Below are positions 42,353-52,066 of a stretch of 64,000 nucleotides of DNA, in pieces (within the stretch, counting starts at the first letter, position 1; each line of letters starts with the position of its first letter). Source of the DNA: Phosphoribacter sp037046615 (lineage in GTDB: Bacteria > Actinomycetota > Actinomycetes > Actinomycetales > Dermatophilaceae); contig JBAOHD010000020.1 of the NCBI GenBank assembly GCA_037046615.1, positions 1-64,000 of the forward strand, written 5' to 3'. Under the pieces are notes generated by a model. The model had not been told where the DNA came from. It saw only the letters and a list, made by a program, of their open reading frames with translations, and searched no databases. The position numbers and the translations under genes are program-made.

Positions 42353-43681
42353 ATGCGCGTCGTCCTCGGCGTGAGTGGCGGCATCGCCGCCTACAAGGCG
42401 TGTTCGTTGCTGCGCCTGTTCACCGAGCACGGCCATGACGTCACGGTCGTGCCGACGGCGGCCGCGCTGAACTTCGTCGGCGCTCCCACCTGGGCGGCGC
42501 TGTCCGGCAAGCCGGTCGCGACCGACGTGTGGACCGGGGTCGACCGCGTCGATCACGTCCGCATCGGGCAACAGGCCGACCTCGTCGTGGTCGCACCGGC
42601 CACCGCCGACCTCTTGGCGCGGGCCGCGACCGGGCAGGCCGACGACCTGCTCACCGCCACCTTGCTCACCGCGACGTGTCCGGTGGTCTTCGCTCCCGCG
42701 ATGCACACCGAGATGTGGCTGCACCCGGCCACCCAAGCCAATGTCGCCACGCTTCGGACGCGCGGGGCCGTGGTGGTCCCGCCGGCGTCGGGTCGCCTCA
42801 CCGGCGCCGACAGCGGCCCTGGTCGGCTGCCCGAGCCTCAGGATCTGTATGCCGCTGCGCTCGCCGCCTCAGCCGCCGCAGGGGCCTCGCCGCCCGGCCC
42901 CAGGGGCACCACCGCGCGGCCCGCGATGCCCACGGATCGAGACCTCGCGGGAGTGCGGGTCGTGGTCACAGCCGGCGGCACCCGAGAGCCGCTCGACCCG
43001 GTGCGCTACCTCGGCAACCGCTCGTCGGGCAAGCAGGGATATGCCCTCGCCGCCGTCGCTGCCGAGCGGGGCGCGACGGTGATGCTGATCGCGGCCAATG
43101 TCGCGCTTGCCGATCCTGCCGGCGTGCAGATCACCCGCGTCGAAACGGCGCGCGATCTCGCCCAAGCGGTGTCGCGCGAGGGGACTGACGCTGACGTCGT
43201 CGTCATGTGCGCCGCCGTCGCCGATTTCCGACCGAAGCACTACGTCTCGACGAAGATCAAGAAGACCCACGCCGCCGATGGAAGCGACGACTCAGCCCCG
43301 ACGATCGAACTCGTCCGCAACCCCGACATCCTTGCTGGCCTCGTGGCCGCCCGCCGTGAGGCGGGTGCCCCACGACCGGTGATCGTCGGCTTCGCTGCCG
43401 AGACAGGGGACGACCACGGCAGCGTGCTCGATCTCGCGCGGGCGAAGCTCACGCGCAAGGGCTGCGATCTCCTCGTGGCCAACGAGGTCGGTCCCGGCGT
43501 GACCTTCGGCCAGGATGTGTCCACCGTCCACATCCTCCGCAGCGGCGTCGCCGAGGCAGTCACCGTCGGGCCGGCAGATAAGGCCGAGATTGCGTCGGCG
43601 GTCTGGGACGCTGTCGTGGTGGACATGCGCACACGGATGGCTCTGGGTGGCTCAAGGGACCAGGACATTCCCCTAAACTGA
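42353..43681 (+). CDS. coaBC: Phosphopantothenoylcysteine decarboxylase / synthetase
   Basis: A 442-residue bifunctional coenzyme A enzyme. The CoaC flavoprotein half begins VVLGVSGGIAAYKACSLLRL and has the catalytic His in VDHVRIGQQADLVVVAPATA, then FAPAMHTEMW. The CoaB half has VTAGGTREPLDPVRYLGNRS followed by SGKQGYALA, and DLLVANEVGPGVTFGQD. The start is 7 bases after rpoZ. A TAAACT box near its end (43675) probably serves metK. Confidence 0.95.
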   Translation: MRVVLGVSGGIAAYKACSLLRLFTEHGHDVTVVPTAAALNFVGAPTWAALSGKPVATDVWTGVDRVDHVRIGQQADLVVVAPATADLLARAATGQADDLLTATLLTATCPVVFAPAMHTEMWLHPATQANVATLRTRGAVVVPPASGRLTGADSGPGRLPEPQDLYAAALAASAAAGASPPGPRGTTARPAMPTDRDLAGVRVVVTAGGTREPLDPVRYLGNRSSGKQGYALAAVAAERGATVMLIAANVALADPAGVQITRVETARDLAQAVSREGTDADVVVMCAAVADFRPKHYVSTKIKKTHAADGSDDSAPTIELVRNPDILAGLVAARREAGAPRPVIVGFAAETGDDHGSVLDLARAKLTRKGCDLLVANEVGPGVTFGQDVSTVHILRSGVAEAVTVGPADKAEIASAVWDAVVVDMRTRMALGGSRDQDIPLN

Positions 43682-43729
43682 TCCTCGCTGTTCCTTTCCT
43701 CACCCCCTGTGCCCCCTGGGAGCTTCATC

Positions 43730-44948
43730 GTGGCTGCGCGCTTGTTCACGTCCGAGTCGGTCACCGAGGGACACCCCGACAAGATCTGTGACCAGGTCAG
43801 TGACGCGATCCTCGACCAAATGCTCGCGCAAGACCCAAGCTCTCGCGTTGCGGTCGAGACGATGGTGACGACGGGTCTGGTCCACGTCGCCGGAGAGGTG
43901 ACGACGACGTCCTACGTCGAGATCCCGAAGGTCGTCCGCGAGACCGTCTTGCGGATCGGATACGACTCGTCGACCAAGGGCTTCGACGGCGCGTCGTGTG
44001 GCGTGTCCGTGTCGATCGGGCAGCAGAGCCCGGACATCGCCCAGGGTGTCGACACGGCATACGAGGCCCGGACGGGCACCGTCGACCCGCGTGACAAGCA
44101 GGGTGCTGGCGACCAAGGGCTCATGTTCGGTTACGCGTGCGACGACACCGCCGAACTACATGCCGCTCCCGATCCACCTGGCTCACCGTCTGGCGGAGCG
44201 GCTCACGGCCGTGCGCAAAAGCCAGGAACTCGCCTATCTGCGTCCCGACGGCAAGACCCAGGTGACGATCGCCTACGAGGGTGACCGTGCGGTGCGCCTC
44301 GACACCGTCGTCATGTCCAGCCAGCACGCGGCCGACATCTCGCTCGAAGGCCTCCTGCAGCCTGATCTCGTCCGCTACGTCATCGAGCCCGTCCTCGCCC
44401 AACTCAAGGACGAGGGTTCGGAGCTCGACATCTCTTCCTACCGCACCCTCATCAATCCCACGGGTCGTTTCGAAGTCGGTGGCCCGATGGGCGATGCGGG
44501 CCTCACGGGTCGCAAGATCATCGTCGACACCTACGGGGGGATGGCCCGTCACGGCGGCGGAGCGTTCTCCGGCAAAGACCCTTCCAAGGTCGACCGGTCC
44601 GCGGCCTATGCCACGCGGTGGGTCGCCAAGAACGTCGTCGCCGCAGGGCTCGCCCGGCGCTGTGAGGTGCAGGTGGCGTATGCCATCGGTGCCGCCCAGC
44701 CGGTTGGTCTCTACGTCGAAACCTTTGGGACCGAGACGGTTCCGGCCGAGCGCATCCAGGCCGCGATCGCCCAGGTCTTCGACCTGCGGCCCGCTGCGAT
44801 CGTCGAGGAACTCGACCTGCTCCGGCCGATCTACGCGGCCACGGCGGCATACGGGCACTTCGGGCGCACGAGCGCCCCGGGAGTGGACGGCGGCTTCACC
44901 TGGGAGGCCCTCAACCGCATCGAGGCGCTCCAGCGCGCCGCCCACTGA
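43730..44948 (+). CDS. metK: S-adenosylmethionine synthetase, one apparent indel
   Basis: About 405 residues; makes SAM from methionine and ATP. RLFTSESVTEGHPDKICDQV opens the protein and GAGDQGLMFGYACDD precedes a shift near 44157, where an extra A splits the Glu-Leu-Met codons. The rest continues LPIHLAHRLAERLTAVRKSQ, and GGGAFSGKDPSKVDRSAAYA holds the phosphate-binding loop. No SAM riboswitch is seen in the 48-base leader. It converges on xylB with a 6-base gap. Confidence 0.94.
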
Positions 44949-44954
44949 CGAAGG

Positions 44955-46418
44955 TCAGGCCACCGGCCTGGTGAGGATGGCCTCGCGGGCGTGCGCGTAC
45001 CTCTCCCGGATGCTCCTCCCGGTATGCCGTGACGCTTCGCTGCCGTCGTATTCCTCGACCCCCGGCATCGGCCAGGCCGGGGGCTCGGCGTCGCCCGACA
45101 GGACCCAGGCGGCCTGCCGCGCTGCGCCGTCAGCAACGTATTCGCCGGCGGGCGGCACGAGCACGGGCGCTGCGAAGATGTCCGGAGCGATCCGGCGCAA
45201 TGCCTCCGAACGGGCGCCGCCGCCGATGAGGAACAAGCGATCGGCGCGGGCCCCGTGTCCCACCAGCGCATCGAGACCGTCGGCGAGACCGCACAGGAGA
45301 CCCTCCACCGCCGCCCTCGCGAGGTGCTGTGGGGTCGTCGTGCCCAGCCGCAGGCCGTGCAGCGAGCCGGTGGCATCGGGCCGGTTAGGTGTGCGCTCAC
45401 CTTCGAGGTAAGGCACCATGACCAGCCCTTCGCATCCCGGCGGTGCAGCTAGCGCGAGGTCAGACAGCTCAGGGAGAGACACCCCGAGCATGCGAGCCGC
45501 CGCTTCACCGACCCGAGCGCCGTTGAGGGTGCACGCGAGGGGAAGGAATCGTCCGCTGGCATCGGCGAAGCCGCTGACGAGTCCGGTGGCGTCGTGGGAG
45601 GACACCGGTGAGATCGCGGAGACGACGCCGGAGGTGCCGATCGACACCGCGACGTCACCTTCACGCATCGCCAGACCCAACGCCGCGCCTGCGTTGTCGC
45701 CAGCACCCGGCCCGAGGACGATGCCCGGCCACGCCCCCGCGGTCACGCCGGCGGCCTCGGACGGGCCGAGCACCCGCGGCAGGATGGCGTCGTGCCCGAG
45801 CGCTCGGATCAGCAGCGCTCGGTCATAGTCGTCGGTGTCCGGCCGCCAGTAGCCCGTGCCCGACGCGTCCGAGCGGTCCGTGCGCAGCGCCGTGAGATCG
45901 CCTCCGGGTCCGTGTCCGGCCAGCCGCCAGGTGAGCCAGTCGTGGGGGAGTGCCACAGCTGCGACTCGTCGAGCCCGATCTGGCTCGACCTCGGCCAGCC
46001 ACCGCAGCTTGGTCACGGTATAGGACGCGACCGGGACCGATCCGGTGGCGTCGGCCCAAGCCGTCGCCCCGAGTTCAGCGACGAGATCGGCCGCAGCGCC
46101 GGCCGATCGCGTGTCGTTCCAGAGGAGGGCGTCACGGATGACCTGCCCCTGCTCGTCGAGCGCGACCATGCCGTGCTGCTGGCCCCCCACGGACAGGGCC
46201 GCGACATCGTCGAGGCCGCCTGCGTCCGCGATCGCCGCCTGGAGGGCCACCCACCACGACTCGGGATCGACCTCGGTGCCCTCCGGGTGGCCCGCCCGAC
46301 CCTCGCGGACCAGCTCGCCGGTCGCTGCGTGCCGAATGACGACTTTGCAGGACTGGGTCGAGGAGTCCACCCCAGCGACGAGCGGGCCGCGGGCCGCGCC
46401 GGGAGAAGCGGGCGGCAT
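44955..46418 (-). CDS. xylB: Xylulokinase
   Basis: A 487-residue FGGY-family sugar kinase. The N-terminal phosphate loop is LVAGVDSSTQSCKVVIRHAA. ALSVGGQQHGMVALDEQG and LLWNDTRSAGAAADLV are typical of xylulokinases. The C-terminal ATP domain has LFLIGGGARSEALRRIAPDI. It phosphorylates D-xylulose for the pentose phosphate pathway, where rpe further along also acts. The ATG lies 2 bases after the xylA stop and is itself part of a GTATGCCG octamer. Confidence 0.93.
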   Translation of the reverse strand: MPPASPGAARGPLVAGVDSSTQSCKVVIRHAATGELVREGRAGHPEGTEVDPESWWVALQAAIADAGGLDDVAALSVGGQQHGMVALDEQGQVIRDALLWNDTRSAGAAADLVAELGATAWADATGSVPVASYTVTKLRWLAEVEPDRARRVAAVALPHDWLTWRLAGHGPGGDLTALRTDRSDASGTGYWRPDTDDYDRALLIRALGHDAILPRVLGPSEAAGVTAGAWPGIVLGPGAGDNAGAALGLAMREGDVAVSIGTSGVVSAISPVSSHDATGLVSGFADASGRFLPLACTLNGARVGEAAARMLGVSLPELSDLALAAPPGCEGLVMVPYLEGERTPNRPDATGSLHGLRLGTTTPQHLARAAVEGLLCGLADGLDALVGHGARADRLFLIGGGARSEALRRIAPDIFAAPVLVPPAGEYVADGAARQAAWVLSGDAEPPAWPMPGVEEYDGSEASRHTGRSIRERYAHAREAILTRPVA

Positions 46419-46420
46419 AC

Positions 46421-47608
46421 TCAGCGGGCGCCGAGCGCGTGCTCGACCGCGAGCTGGTTGAGGTGGACGAACGCGTAGCCTGCTTCGGCGACCGCATCGG
46501 GGTCGACGTCCTCGTATGCCGTGTGGTCGGCCAGGAGGTCGGCGAGAGTCTCGCCCTCACCGAGGGTGGGCTGGGCGAGCTCGAGGACGCGGCTGGCCTC
46601 GATCGCCGCCTGGACTTCGGGGTCTGCGCGGTAGGCCTTGACCCGGTCTTTGAGCAGCAGGTAGGTCGTCATGTTGGCTGCAGCCGACGCCCACACGCCG
46701 TCGTAGTCCTCGGTGCGTGAGGGCTTGTAGTCGAAGTGGCGGGGTCCGTCATAGCGGGGGCCGCCCGACAGGAAGCCGTTCTCGACGAGGTCGACGGTGA
46801 AGAAGGCCGAGAGCAGGTCGCCGTGGCCGAAGCACAGGTCCTGGTCATACTTGATGCTGCGCTGGCCGTTGAGGTCGATGTGGAAGAGCTTGCCGCACCA
46901 GAGCGCCTGGGCGATGCCCGAGGTGTAGTTGAGCCCAGCCATCTGCTCGTGGCCGACCTCCGGGTTGAGGCCGACGATGTCGCCGTGCTCGAGTTCGGCG
47001 ATGAAGCCGAGAGCGTGACCCACCGTGGGTAGGAGGATGTCGCCGCGCGGCTCGTTGGGCTTGGGTTCGATCGCGATCCGCAGGTCGTAGCCCTGGCTCT
47101 TGATATAGCCGGCGACCGTGTCGATGCCTTCGCGGTAACGGTCGAGGGCCGAGCGGATGTCTTTGACGCCGTCATATTCGGCGCCTTCGCGTCCGCCCCA
47201 CATGACGAAGGTCTGGGCGCCGAGCTCAGCCGCGAGGTCGACGTTGCGGATCACCTTACGCAGGCCGTACCGCCGGACGTCGCGCCGATTGGACGTGAAG
47301 GATCCGTCCTTGAAGATCGGATGGGTGAAGGTGTTGGTCGTCACCATCGGGACGGTCAGCCCGGTCTCGTCCAAGGCCGCCCGGAATTGACTGATGATGC
47401 GGTCACGTTCGGAGGCGTCCGACCCGAACGGGACGAGGTCGTCGTCGTGAAAGGTGATGCCCCAGGCCCCCATGTCCGCGAGGCGGTGGACCGCCTCGAT
47501 CGGGTCGAGCGGCCCTCGCGTGGCCTCACCGAACTGATCCCGCGCCTGCCAGCCAATCGTCCAGAGGCCGAACGAAAACTTGTCTTCGGGAGTCGGGCGC
47601 CGTGTCAT
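46421..47608 (-). CDS. xylA: Xylose isomerase (class I)
   Basis: A 395-residue class I enzyme converting D-xylose to D-xylulose. Active-site segments are WGITFHDDDLVPFG (catalytic His), FVMWGGREGAEYD, IAIEPKPNEPRGDILLPTVG and NPEVGHEQMAGLNY, then LFHIDLNGQRSIKYDQDLCF with metal ligands. GGAG lies about 8 bases before the ATG. The gene is divergent from the ROK regulator across 66 bases that hold its promoter and a putative operator. Confidence 0.95.
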   Translation of the reverse strand: MTRRPTPEDKFSFGLWTIGWQARDQFGEATRGPLDPIEAVHRLADMGAWGITFHDDDLVPFGSDASERDRIISQFRAALDETGLTVPMVTTNTFTHPIFKDGSFTSNRRDVRRYGLRKVIRNVDLAAELGAQTFVMWGGREGAEYDGVKDIRSALDRYREGIDTVAGYIKSQGYDLRIAIEPKPNEPRGDILLPTVGHALGFIAELEHGDIVGLNPEVGHEQMAGLNYTSGIAQALWCGKLFHIDLNGQRSIKYDQDLCFGHGDLLSAFFTVDLVENGFLSGGPRYDGPRHFDYKPSRTEDYDGVWASAAANMTTYLLLKDRVKAYRADPEVQAAIEASRVLELAQPTLGEGETLADLLADHTAYEDVDPDAVAEAGYAFVHLNQLAVEHALGAR

Positions 47609-47628
47609 GAGGTCTCCTCAGGAAGTTC

Positions 47629-47670
47629 GTTGATCCACTAAACATAATCCCGAATCTTCGCTAAGGTCAA
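47629..47670 (-). promoter_or_regulatory. xylA promoter with putative XylR operator over the -10 box
   Basis: On the minus strand, TTGACC (complement of 47665-47670), an 18-base spacer and TATGTT (complement of 47641-47646) form a good promoter. The -10 box begins an 18-base element TATGTTTAGTGGATCAAC (complement of 47629-47646). It matches TATGTTCAGTGACACAAC upstream of the transporter at 14 of 18 positions and is partly two-fold symmetric (GTT...TG...CA...AAC). It is a candidate ROK-regulator operator. Confidence 0.65.
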
Positions 47671-47677
47671 TGCCGTG
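47662..47677 (+). promoter_or_regulatory. Leaderless -10 box for the ROK regulator
   Basis: TAAGGT (47662-47667) lies 7 bases before the GTG at 47675. It overlaps the -35 box of the xylA promoter on the other strand, so the two promoters should compete. Confidence 0.5.
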
Positions 47678-48958
47678 GACCCCACAATTGCCGCGAGCCC
47701 AGGTCGCGCTACGCGAGCTGCGCACAGTCGCGAGCGGCCCCGTGCCGCTCAGAGTCGGCCGGCGCGGCAGTCCTCGCTGCGGGAACACAATCTGTCCCTG
47801 GTGCTGCGTCATATCGTCGACGCTCCGACGCGCACGACCCGGGCCCGGATCTCGCAGGCCACCGGTCTGACGAAGGCCACCGTGTCCGAGCTTGTCGACC
47901 TGCTCGTCACCGCCAAGCTCGTGAGTGAACTCGAGCCCGAGCCAGGGGAGCGGGTCGGGCGCCCAGGGGTGCCGCTCATCCCCGCCGCACGCACCTTCGT
48001 CGGGCTGGGTCTGGAGGTCCAGGCCGATCACATCGCCGCACGTGCGCTCGACCTTCAGGGGACGACGCTCTACGAGCGGGTGTCAGTCGGCGACTTCCGG
48101 CTCAGCGACCCCGACGAGACGCTGCGTCAACTCGCGCGACTCGTCAGTCCGATGGTTGCGACGATCACCTCCCAAGGCAGCCGGATTGCCGGCGCATGCG
48201 TGTCGATACCGGGTCTGGCACGCCTCGGCAGCAGCGTCGTCAGGTATGCCCCCAACCTCGGCTGGGAAGACGTCGATGTCGCTCTAGAGCTTGGCAATGC
48301 ACCTGCACTGCAAGGGATTTCGATAGAGGTGGGCAACGATGCCGACCTTGGGGCGCTCGGCGAGTCGCGGACACGGTCGCGTTTGGCCGGCGTCTCACGG
48401 CTCGACCAGAACTTCCTCTACATCGCCGGTGAGGTCGGCATCGGTGGGGCGGTGGTCCTGGGCGGCAATCTCGCGGGCGGCATGCACGGGTGGAGCGGTG
48501 AGATCGGCCATGCCGTCGTCGACCCTGACGGCCCCCAATGCAACTGTGGCGCTCGCGGATGTCTCGAACAGTTCGCCGGCAAGGATGCCCTCCTGCGGCG
48601 GGCCGGGCTCCCCTTGACCTCCTCGACCGAGCAGCTCCGTGCGACCGCCCTCGCCGGGCGGGTGGAGTCGCTGGCGGCCCTGCACGAGGCAGCTGGCGCA
48701 CTCGGACGCACCGCGGCCACGGCAATGAACCTCGTCGACGTCGATCGGTTGATCCTTGGGGGCGCGTATGCCGCGCTCCACGACCTCCTGCGCCCGGGCA
48801 TCGAGGCAGAACTTCAGAGCAGGGTCATGGCTCGCCGCTGGGTGCCACTGCACGTCGAAGGTGCGATCAGCGGGGAGATGGCCAGCCTCACGGGAGCCGC
48901 CCTGCGTGTCATCGACCGGGTCGTGTCCCATCCGACTCCCTGGGTGGGCCGGGACTGA
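47675..48958 (+). CDS. xylR: ROK-family transcriptional repressor, probably XylR
   Basis: A 427-residue repressor. A winged helix-turn-helix covers residues about 35-95 (HNLSLVLRHIVDAPTRTTRA, then ISQATGLTKATVSELVDLLV). The ROK sugar-binding domain has VGIGGAVVLGGNLAGGMHGW and SGEIGHAVVDPDG, and the ROK zinc motif CNCGARGCLEQFAG. Its place between xylA-xylB and a sugar transporter, with shared operator-like elements on both sides, indicates xylose-responsive repression. An N-terminal extension of about 30 Arg/Ala-rich residues is unusual; a later start is possible. Confidence 0.85.
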   Translation: MDPTIAASPGRATRAAHSRERPRAAQSRPARQSSLREHNLSLVLRHIVDAPTRTTRARISQATGLTKATVSELVDLLVTAKLVSELEPEPGERVGRPGVPLIPAARTFVGLGLEVQADHIAARALDLQGTTLYERVSVGDFRLSDPDETLRQLARLVSPMVATITSQGSRIAGACVSIPGLARLGSSVVRYAPNLGWEDVDVALELGNAPALQGISIEVGNDADLGALGESRTRSRLAGVSRLDQNFLYIAGEVGIGGAVVLGGNLAGGMHGWSGEIGHAVVDPDGPQCNCGARGCLEQFAGKDALLRRAGLPLTSSTEQLRATALAGRVESLAALHEAAGALGRTAATAMNLVDVDRLILGGAYAALHDLLRPGIEAELQSRVMARRWVPLHVEGAISGEMASLTGAALRVIDRVVSHPTPWVGRD

Positions 48959-49081
48959 GGCGCCCCGATCAGGGGTCGTTCCACGTCGAATAGGGCGCGC
49001 TCTCGCCCCGCGGCGCGGCATGCGCATTGCAGGGGTCGTCGACGTTGCCAAATCGTTACCGGCAGATGACGTCGATCACCC

Positions 49082-49122
49082 TTGCGTAGCTGCCATCTCA
49101 GGAATATGTTCAGTGACACAAC
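49082..49122 (+). promoter_or_regulatory. Sugar-transporter promoter with putative XylR operator over the -10 box
   Basis: TTGCGT (49082-49087), a 17-base spacer and TATGTT (49105-49110). The -10 begins TATGTTCAGTGACACAAC (49105-49122), the same element that overlaps the xylA -10 box. A leader of about 95 bases follows. The 255-base spacer from 48959 shows no gene. Confidence 0.65.
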
Positions 49123-49213
49123 TTATGTCGCGCCGAGACCTCGGGGTCGCCCTGATGCCAGGTCCTCAGCGAGACGACCACCGCCGGCCCAGCCGTGCGA
49201 GGAAGGACAGTCC

Positions 49214-50361
49214 ATGACCCGCAGGATTACCTCTGTCGTCGTCGGTCTGGGTGCGATCGCCTTGATCGCGTCGACCGCAGCGTGCAGCTCGACTCGCGAG
49301 ACCACGACCACCCCCGCGACCAGCGGCGGCGCAGCGGGGGGCCTGATCGGCATCGCCATGCCGACCAAGAGCCTCGAGCGCTGGAACAAGGACGGCGCAC
49401 ACCTCGAGGAGCTGCTCAAGAAGGCCGGCTACGAGACGACGCTGCAGTACGCCGACAACAAGGTCGACCAGCAGATCACTCAGATCCAGAACATGATCAA
49501 CCAGAGCGCCCAAGGTCGCTTGTCATCGCGTCGATCGACGGCACGGCGCTTGCGCCCGGTCCTCGCGACCGCCAAGGCCAAGAACATCAAGGTCATCGCC
49601 TACGACCGTCTCATCAACGGCTCGGAGAACGTCGACTACTACGCGACCTTCGACAACTACAAGGTCGGCCAGCTGCAGGGCGAGTTCATCAAGGACGGCC
49701 AGAGCTCGACCAACATGTCGCGGAAGCCGGTCAACCTCGAGCCCTTCGCCGGTTCGCCCGACGACAACAACGCCAAGTTCTTCTTCTCCGGCGCGTGGGA
49801 CGTCCTCAACCCGCTCGTCGAAGTCGGGCGACATCGTCGTCCCGTCGGGCAAGGCTCCGGCGACCAACGACGAGTGGACCACCATCGGCATCCAGGGCTG
49901 GGGCTCCGACGACCGCGCAGTGCCGAGATGGAGAACCGCCTCAACTCGTTCTACACCGGCGGCAAGAAGGTCAACGTCGTCCTCTCGCCGAACGACTCGT
50001 CTGGCTCTGGGCATCGCCCAGGCCCTCGAGGGCGCCGGCTACAAGCGTCGGGCGACGACTGGCCGGTCGCTCACCGGCCAGGACGCGCGACAAGGCCAAC
50101 GTCAAGAACATCCTCGCCGGCAAGCAGTCGATGACCGTCTGGAAGGACACCCGCGAGCTCGGCGACCAGGTCGCGCAGGATGGTCGACGCAGATCGTCAA
50201 GGGCTGCAAGGTCGACGTCAACGACGACGAAGACCTACGACAACGGCAAGAAGGTCGTCCCGACCTACCTGCTCGACCCCGATGGTCGTCACCAAGGACG
50301 ACGGTCGAGGTCAAGCTGGTCGACTCCGGGCTTCTACAAGGCAGCCGACCTCGGCCTGTGA
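49214..50361 (+). CDS. Sugar ABC transporter substrate-binding lipoprotein (XylF/ChvE-like), many apparent indels
   Basis: A periplasmic-binding lipoprotein of about 375 residues. It has a signal peptide with a lipobox ending TAAC at Cys24. The mature part has IGIAMPTKSLERWNKDGAHL, YADNKVDQQITQIQNMINQ, IKVIAYDRLINGSENVDYYA and TFDNYKVGQLQGEFIKDGQ, a sugar-binding protein of the ChvE/XylF cluster. The end corresponds to FYKAADLGL. At least ten single-base shifts occur between 49505 and 50325. The family covers several pentoses and hexoses; xylose is inferred from the neighbours. GGAAGGACAG lies before the ATG. Confidence 0.85.
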
Positions 50362-50464
50362 CCCCGGCGCGAGGTGGCCGAGCACGCCCCGGCCACCGCG
50401 CGTCGGGTGGCGCCCATCCCGCCGCCTCGCCACACCGCTGCCCGAGTCCGAAGGCGAGCCGCCG

Positions 50465-52066
50465 ATGAGCGAGACACCACGTGACCGACGTCATCCTGGA
50501 GATGCGCGACATCACCAAGACGTTCCCCGGCGTCAAGGCCCTGTCCGGATGTCACCTTCGACGTCGCGTCGCGGCGAGAGTCCACGCCATCTGCGGCGAG
50601 AACGGCGCCGGGCAAGTCCACCCTGATGAAGGTGCTCTCCGGGCGTGCTACCCGCACGGCACCTACGACGGGCGAGATCCTCTTCGACGGGCGACCGTGG
50701 TCCGTTCCGAGTCCATCCGCGACAGCGAGAAGCGACGGGATCGTCATCATCCACCAGGAGCTGGCGCTCTCGCCGCACCTGTCGATCGCCGAGAACATCT
50801 TCCTGGGCAACGAGCACGCCACGCGCGCGGCATCATCGACTGGTACAGGACCAACGCCGAGGCCAGCGAGCTCCTCGCGCGCGTCGGCCTCGCGCGAGGA
50901 GCCCGACACCAAGATCGTCGACATCGGCGTCGGCAAGCAGCAACTCGTCGAGATCGCCAAGGCGCTCTCCAAGGATGTCAAGCTGCTCATCCTCGACGAG
51001 CCGACCGCGGCGCTCAACGACGAGGACTCCGCTCACCTGCTCGGGCTGATCCGCAAGCTCACGCGAGCAGGGGATCACCTGCGATCATCATCAGCCACAA
51101 GCTCAACGAGATCGCCGCGATCGCCGACTCCATCACGATCATCCGTGACGGCATGACCATCGAGACCCTCGACATGCACGGCGCCGAGCGTGTCACCGAG
51201 GAGCGCATCATTCGCGGGCATGGTCGGCCGCGAGCCTGGACAACCGCTTCCCCGACCACACTCCCGCAGATCGGCGAGGAGGTCTTCCGCGTCGAGGACT
51301 GGACGGTCTACCACCCGCAGGACGTCCGAGCCGCGTCGTGGTCGACCATGCCAACCTCACCGTTCGTCGCGGGCGAGATCGTCGGGCATCGCCGGGCCTC
51401 ATGGGCGCCGGTCGCACCGAGCTCGCGATGAGCGTCTTCGGTCGCACGCTACGGGCACGAAGCATCTCCGGCACGCGTCTTCATGCGACGGCAAGCAGGT
51501 CGAGACACGTCCAGCGTCGACCGAGGCCATCCGCGCCGGGCATCGCCTACGCCACCGAGGACCGCAAGCAGCTACGGCCTCAACCTCATCGACGACATCA
51601 AGCACAACATCACCGCCGCTGCGCTGGGCAAGGTCTCGCCAGCGGGGCGTCGTCGACCAGACCGAGGAGTACCGCGTCGCCGAGCGAGTACCGGCGCAAG
51701 CTCAACATCAAGACGCCGACGGTCGACGCCGTCGGTCGGCAAGCTCTCGGGCGGCAACCAGCAGAAGGTCGTCTTGTCCAAGTGGATGTTCACCGACCCC
51801 GACGTCCTGATCCTCGACGAGCCCACCCGCGGCATCGACGTCGGCGCCAAGTACGAGATCTACACGCATCATCAACGCAGCTGGCCGACTCGGGCAAGGG
51901 CGTCATCGTGATCTCCTCCGAGCTGCCCGAACTGCTCGGTATCTGCGACCGGATCTACGCCCTGTCCGAAGGCGGCATCACCGGCGAGGTTCCGCGCGCC
52001 GAGGCGACTCAGGAACGCCTCATGCACCTCATGACCCATGGAAAAGGACGGCTGGCGGGCCGATGA
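50465..52066 (+). CDS. Sugar ABC transporter ATP-binding protein (XylG-like), many apparent indels
   Basis: A duplicated-ATPase subunit of about 515 residues. First domain: VILEMRDITKTFPGVKAL, Walker A region HAICGENGAG, HQELALSPHLSIAENIFLGN, KQQLVEIAKALSKDVKLLIL and DEPTAALNDED. Second domain: GRTELAMSVFGRT, AYATEDRKQ, LSGGNQQKVVLSKWMFTDPD, VLILDEPTRGIDVGAKYEIY and ISSELPELLGICDRIYALSE. About 20 single-base shifts lie between 50475 and 51875. The ATG at 50465 with one correction, or the GTG at 50481, could be the start. The stop overlaps the permease ATG. Confidence 0.85.

Noticed and set aside
43682..43729. SAM riboswitch before metK
   Set aside because: The 48-base leader is too short and has no SAM-riboswitch core.
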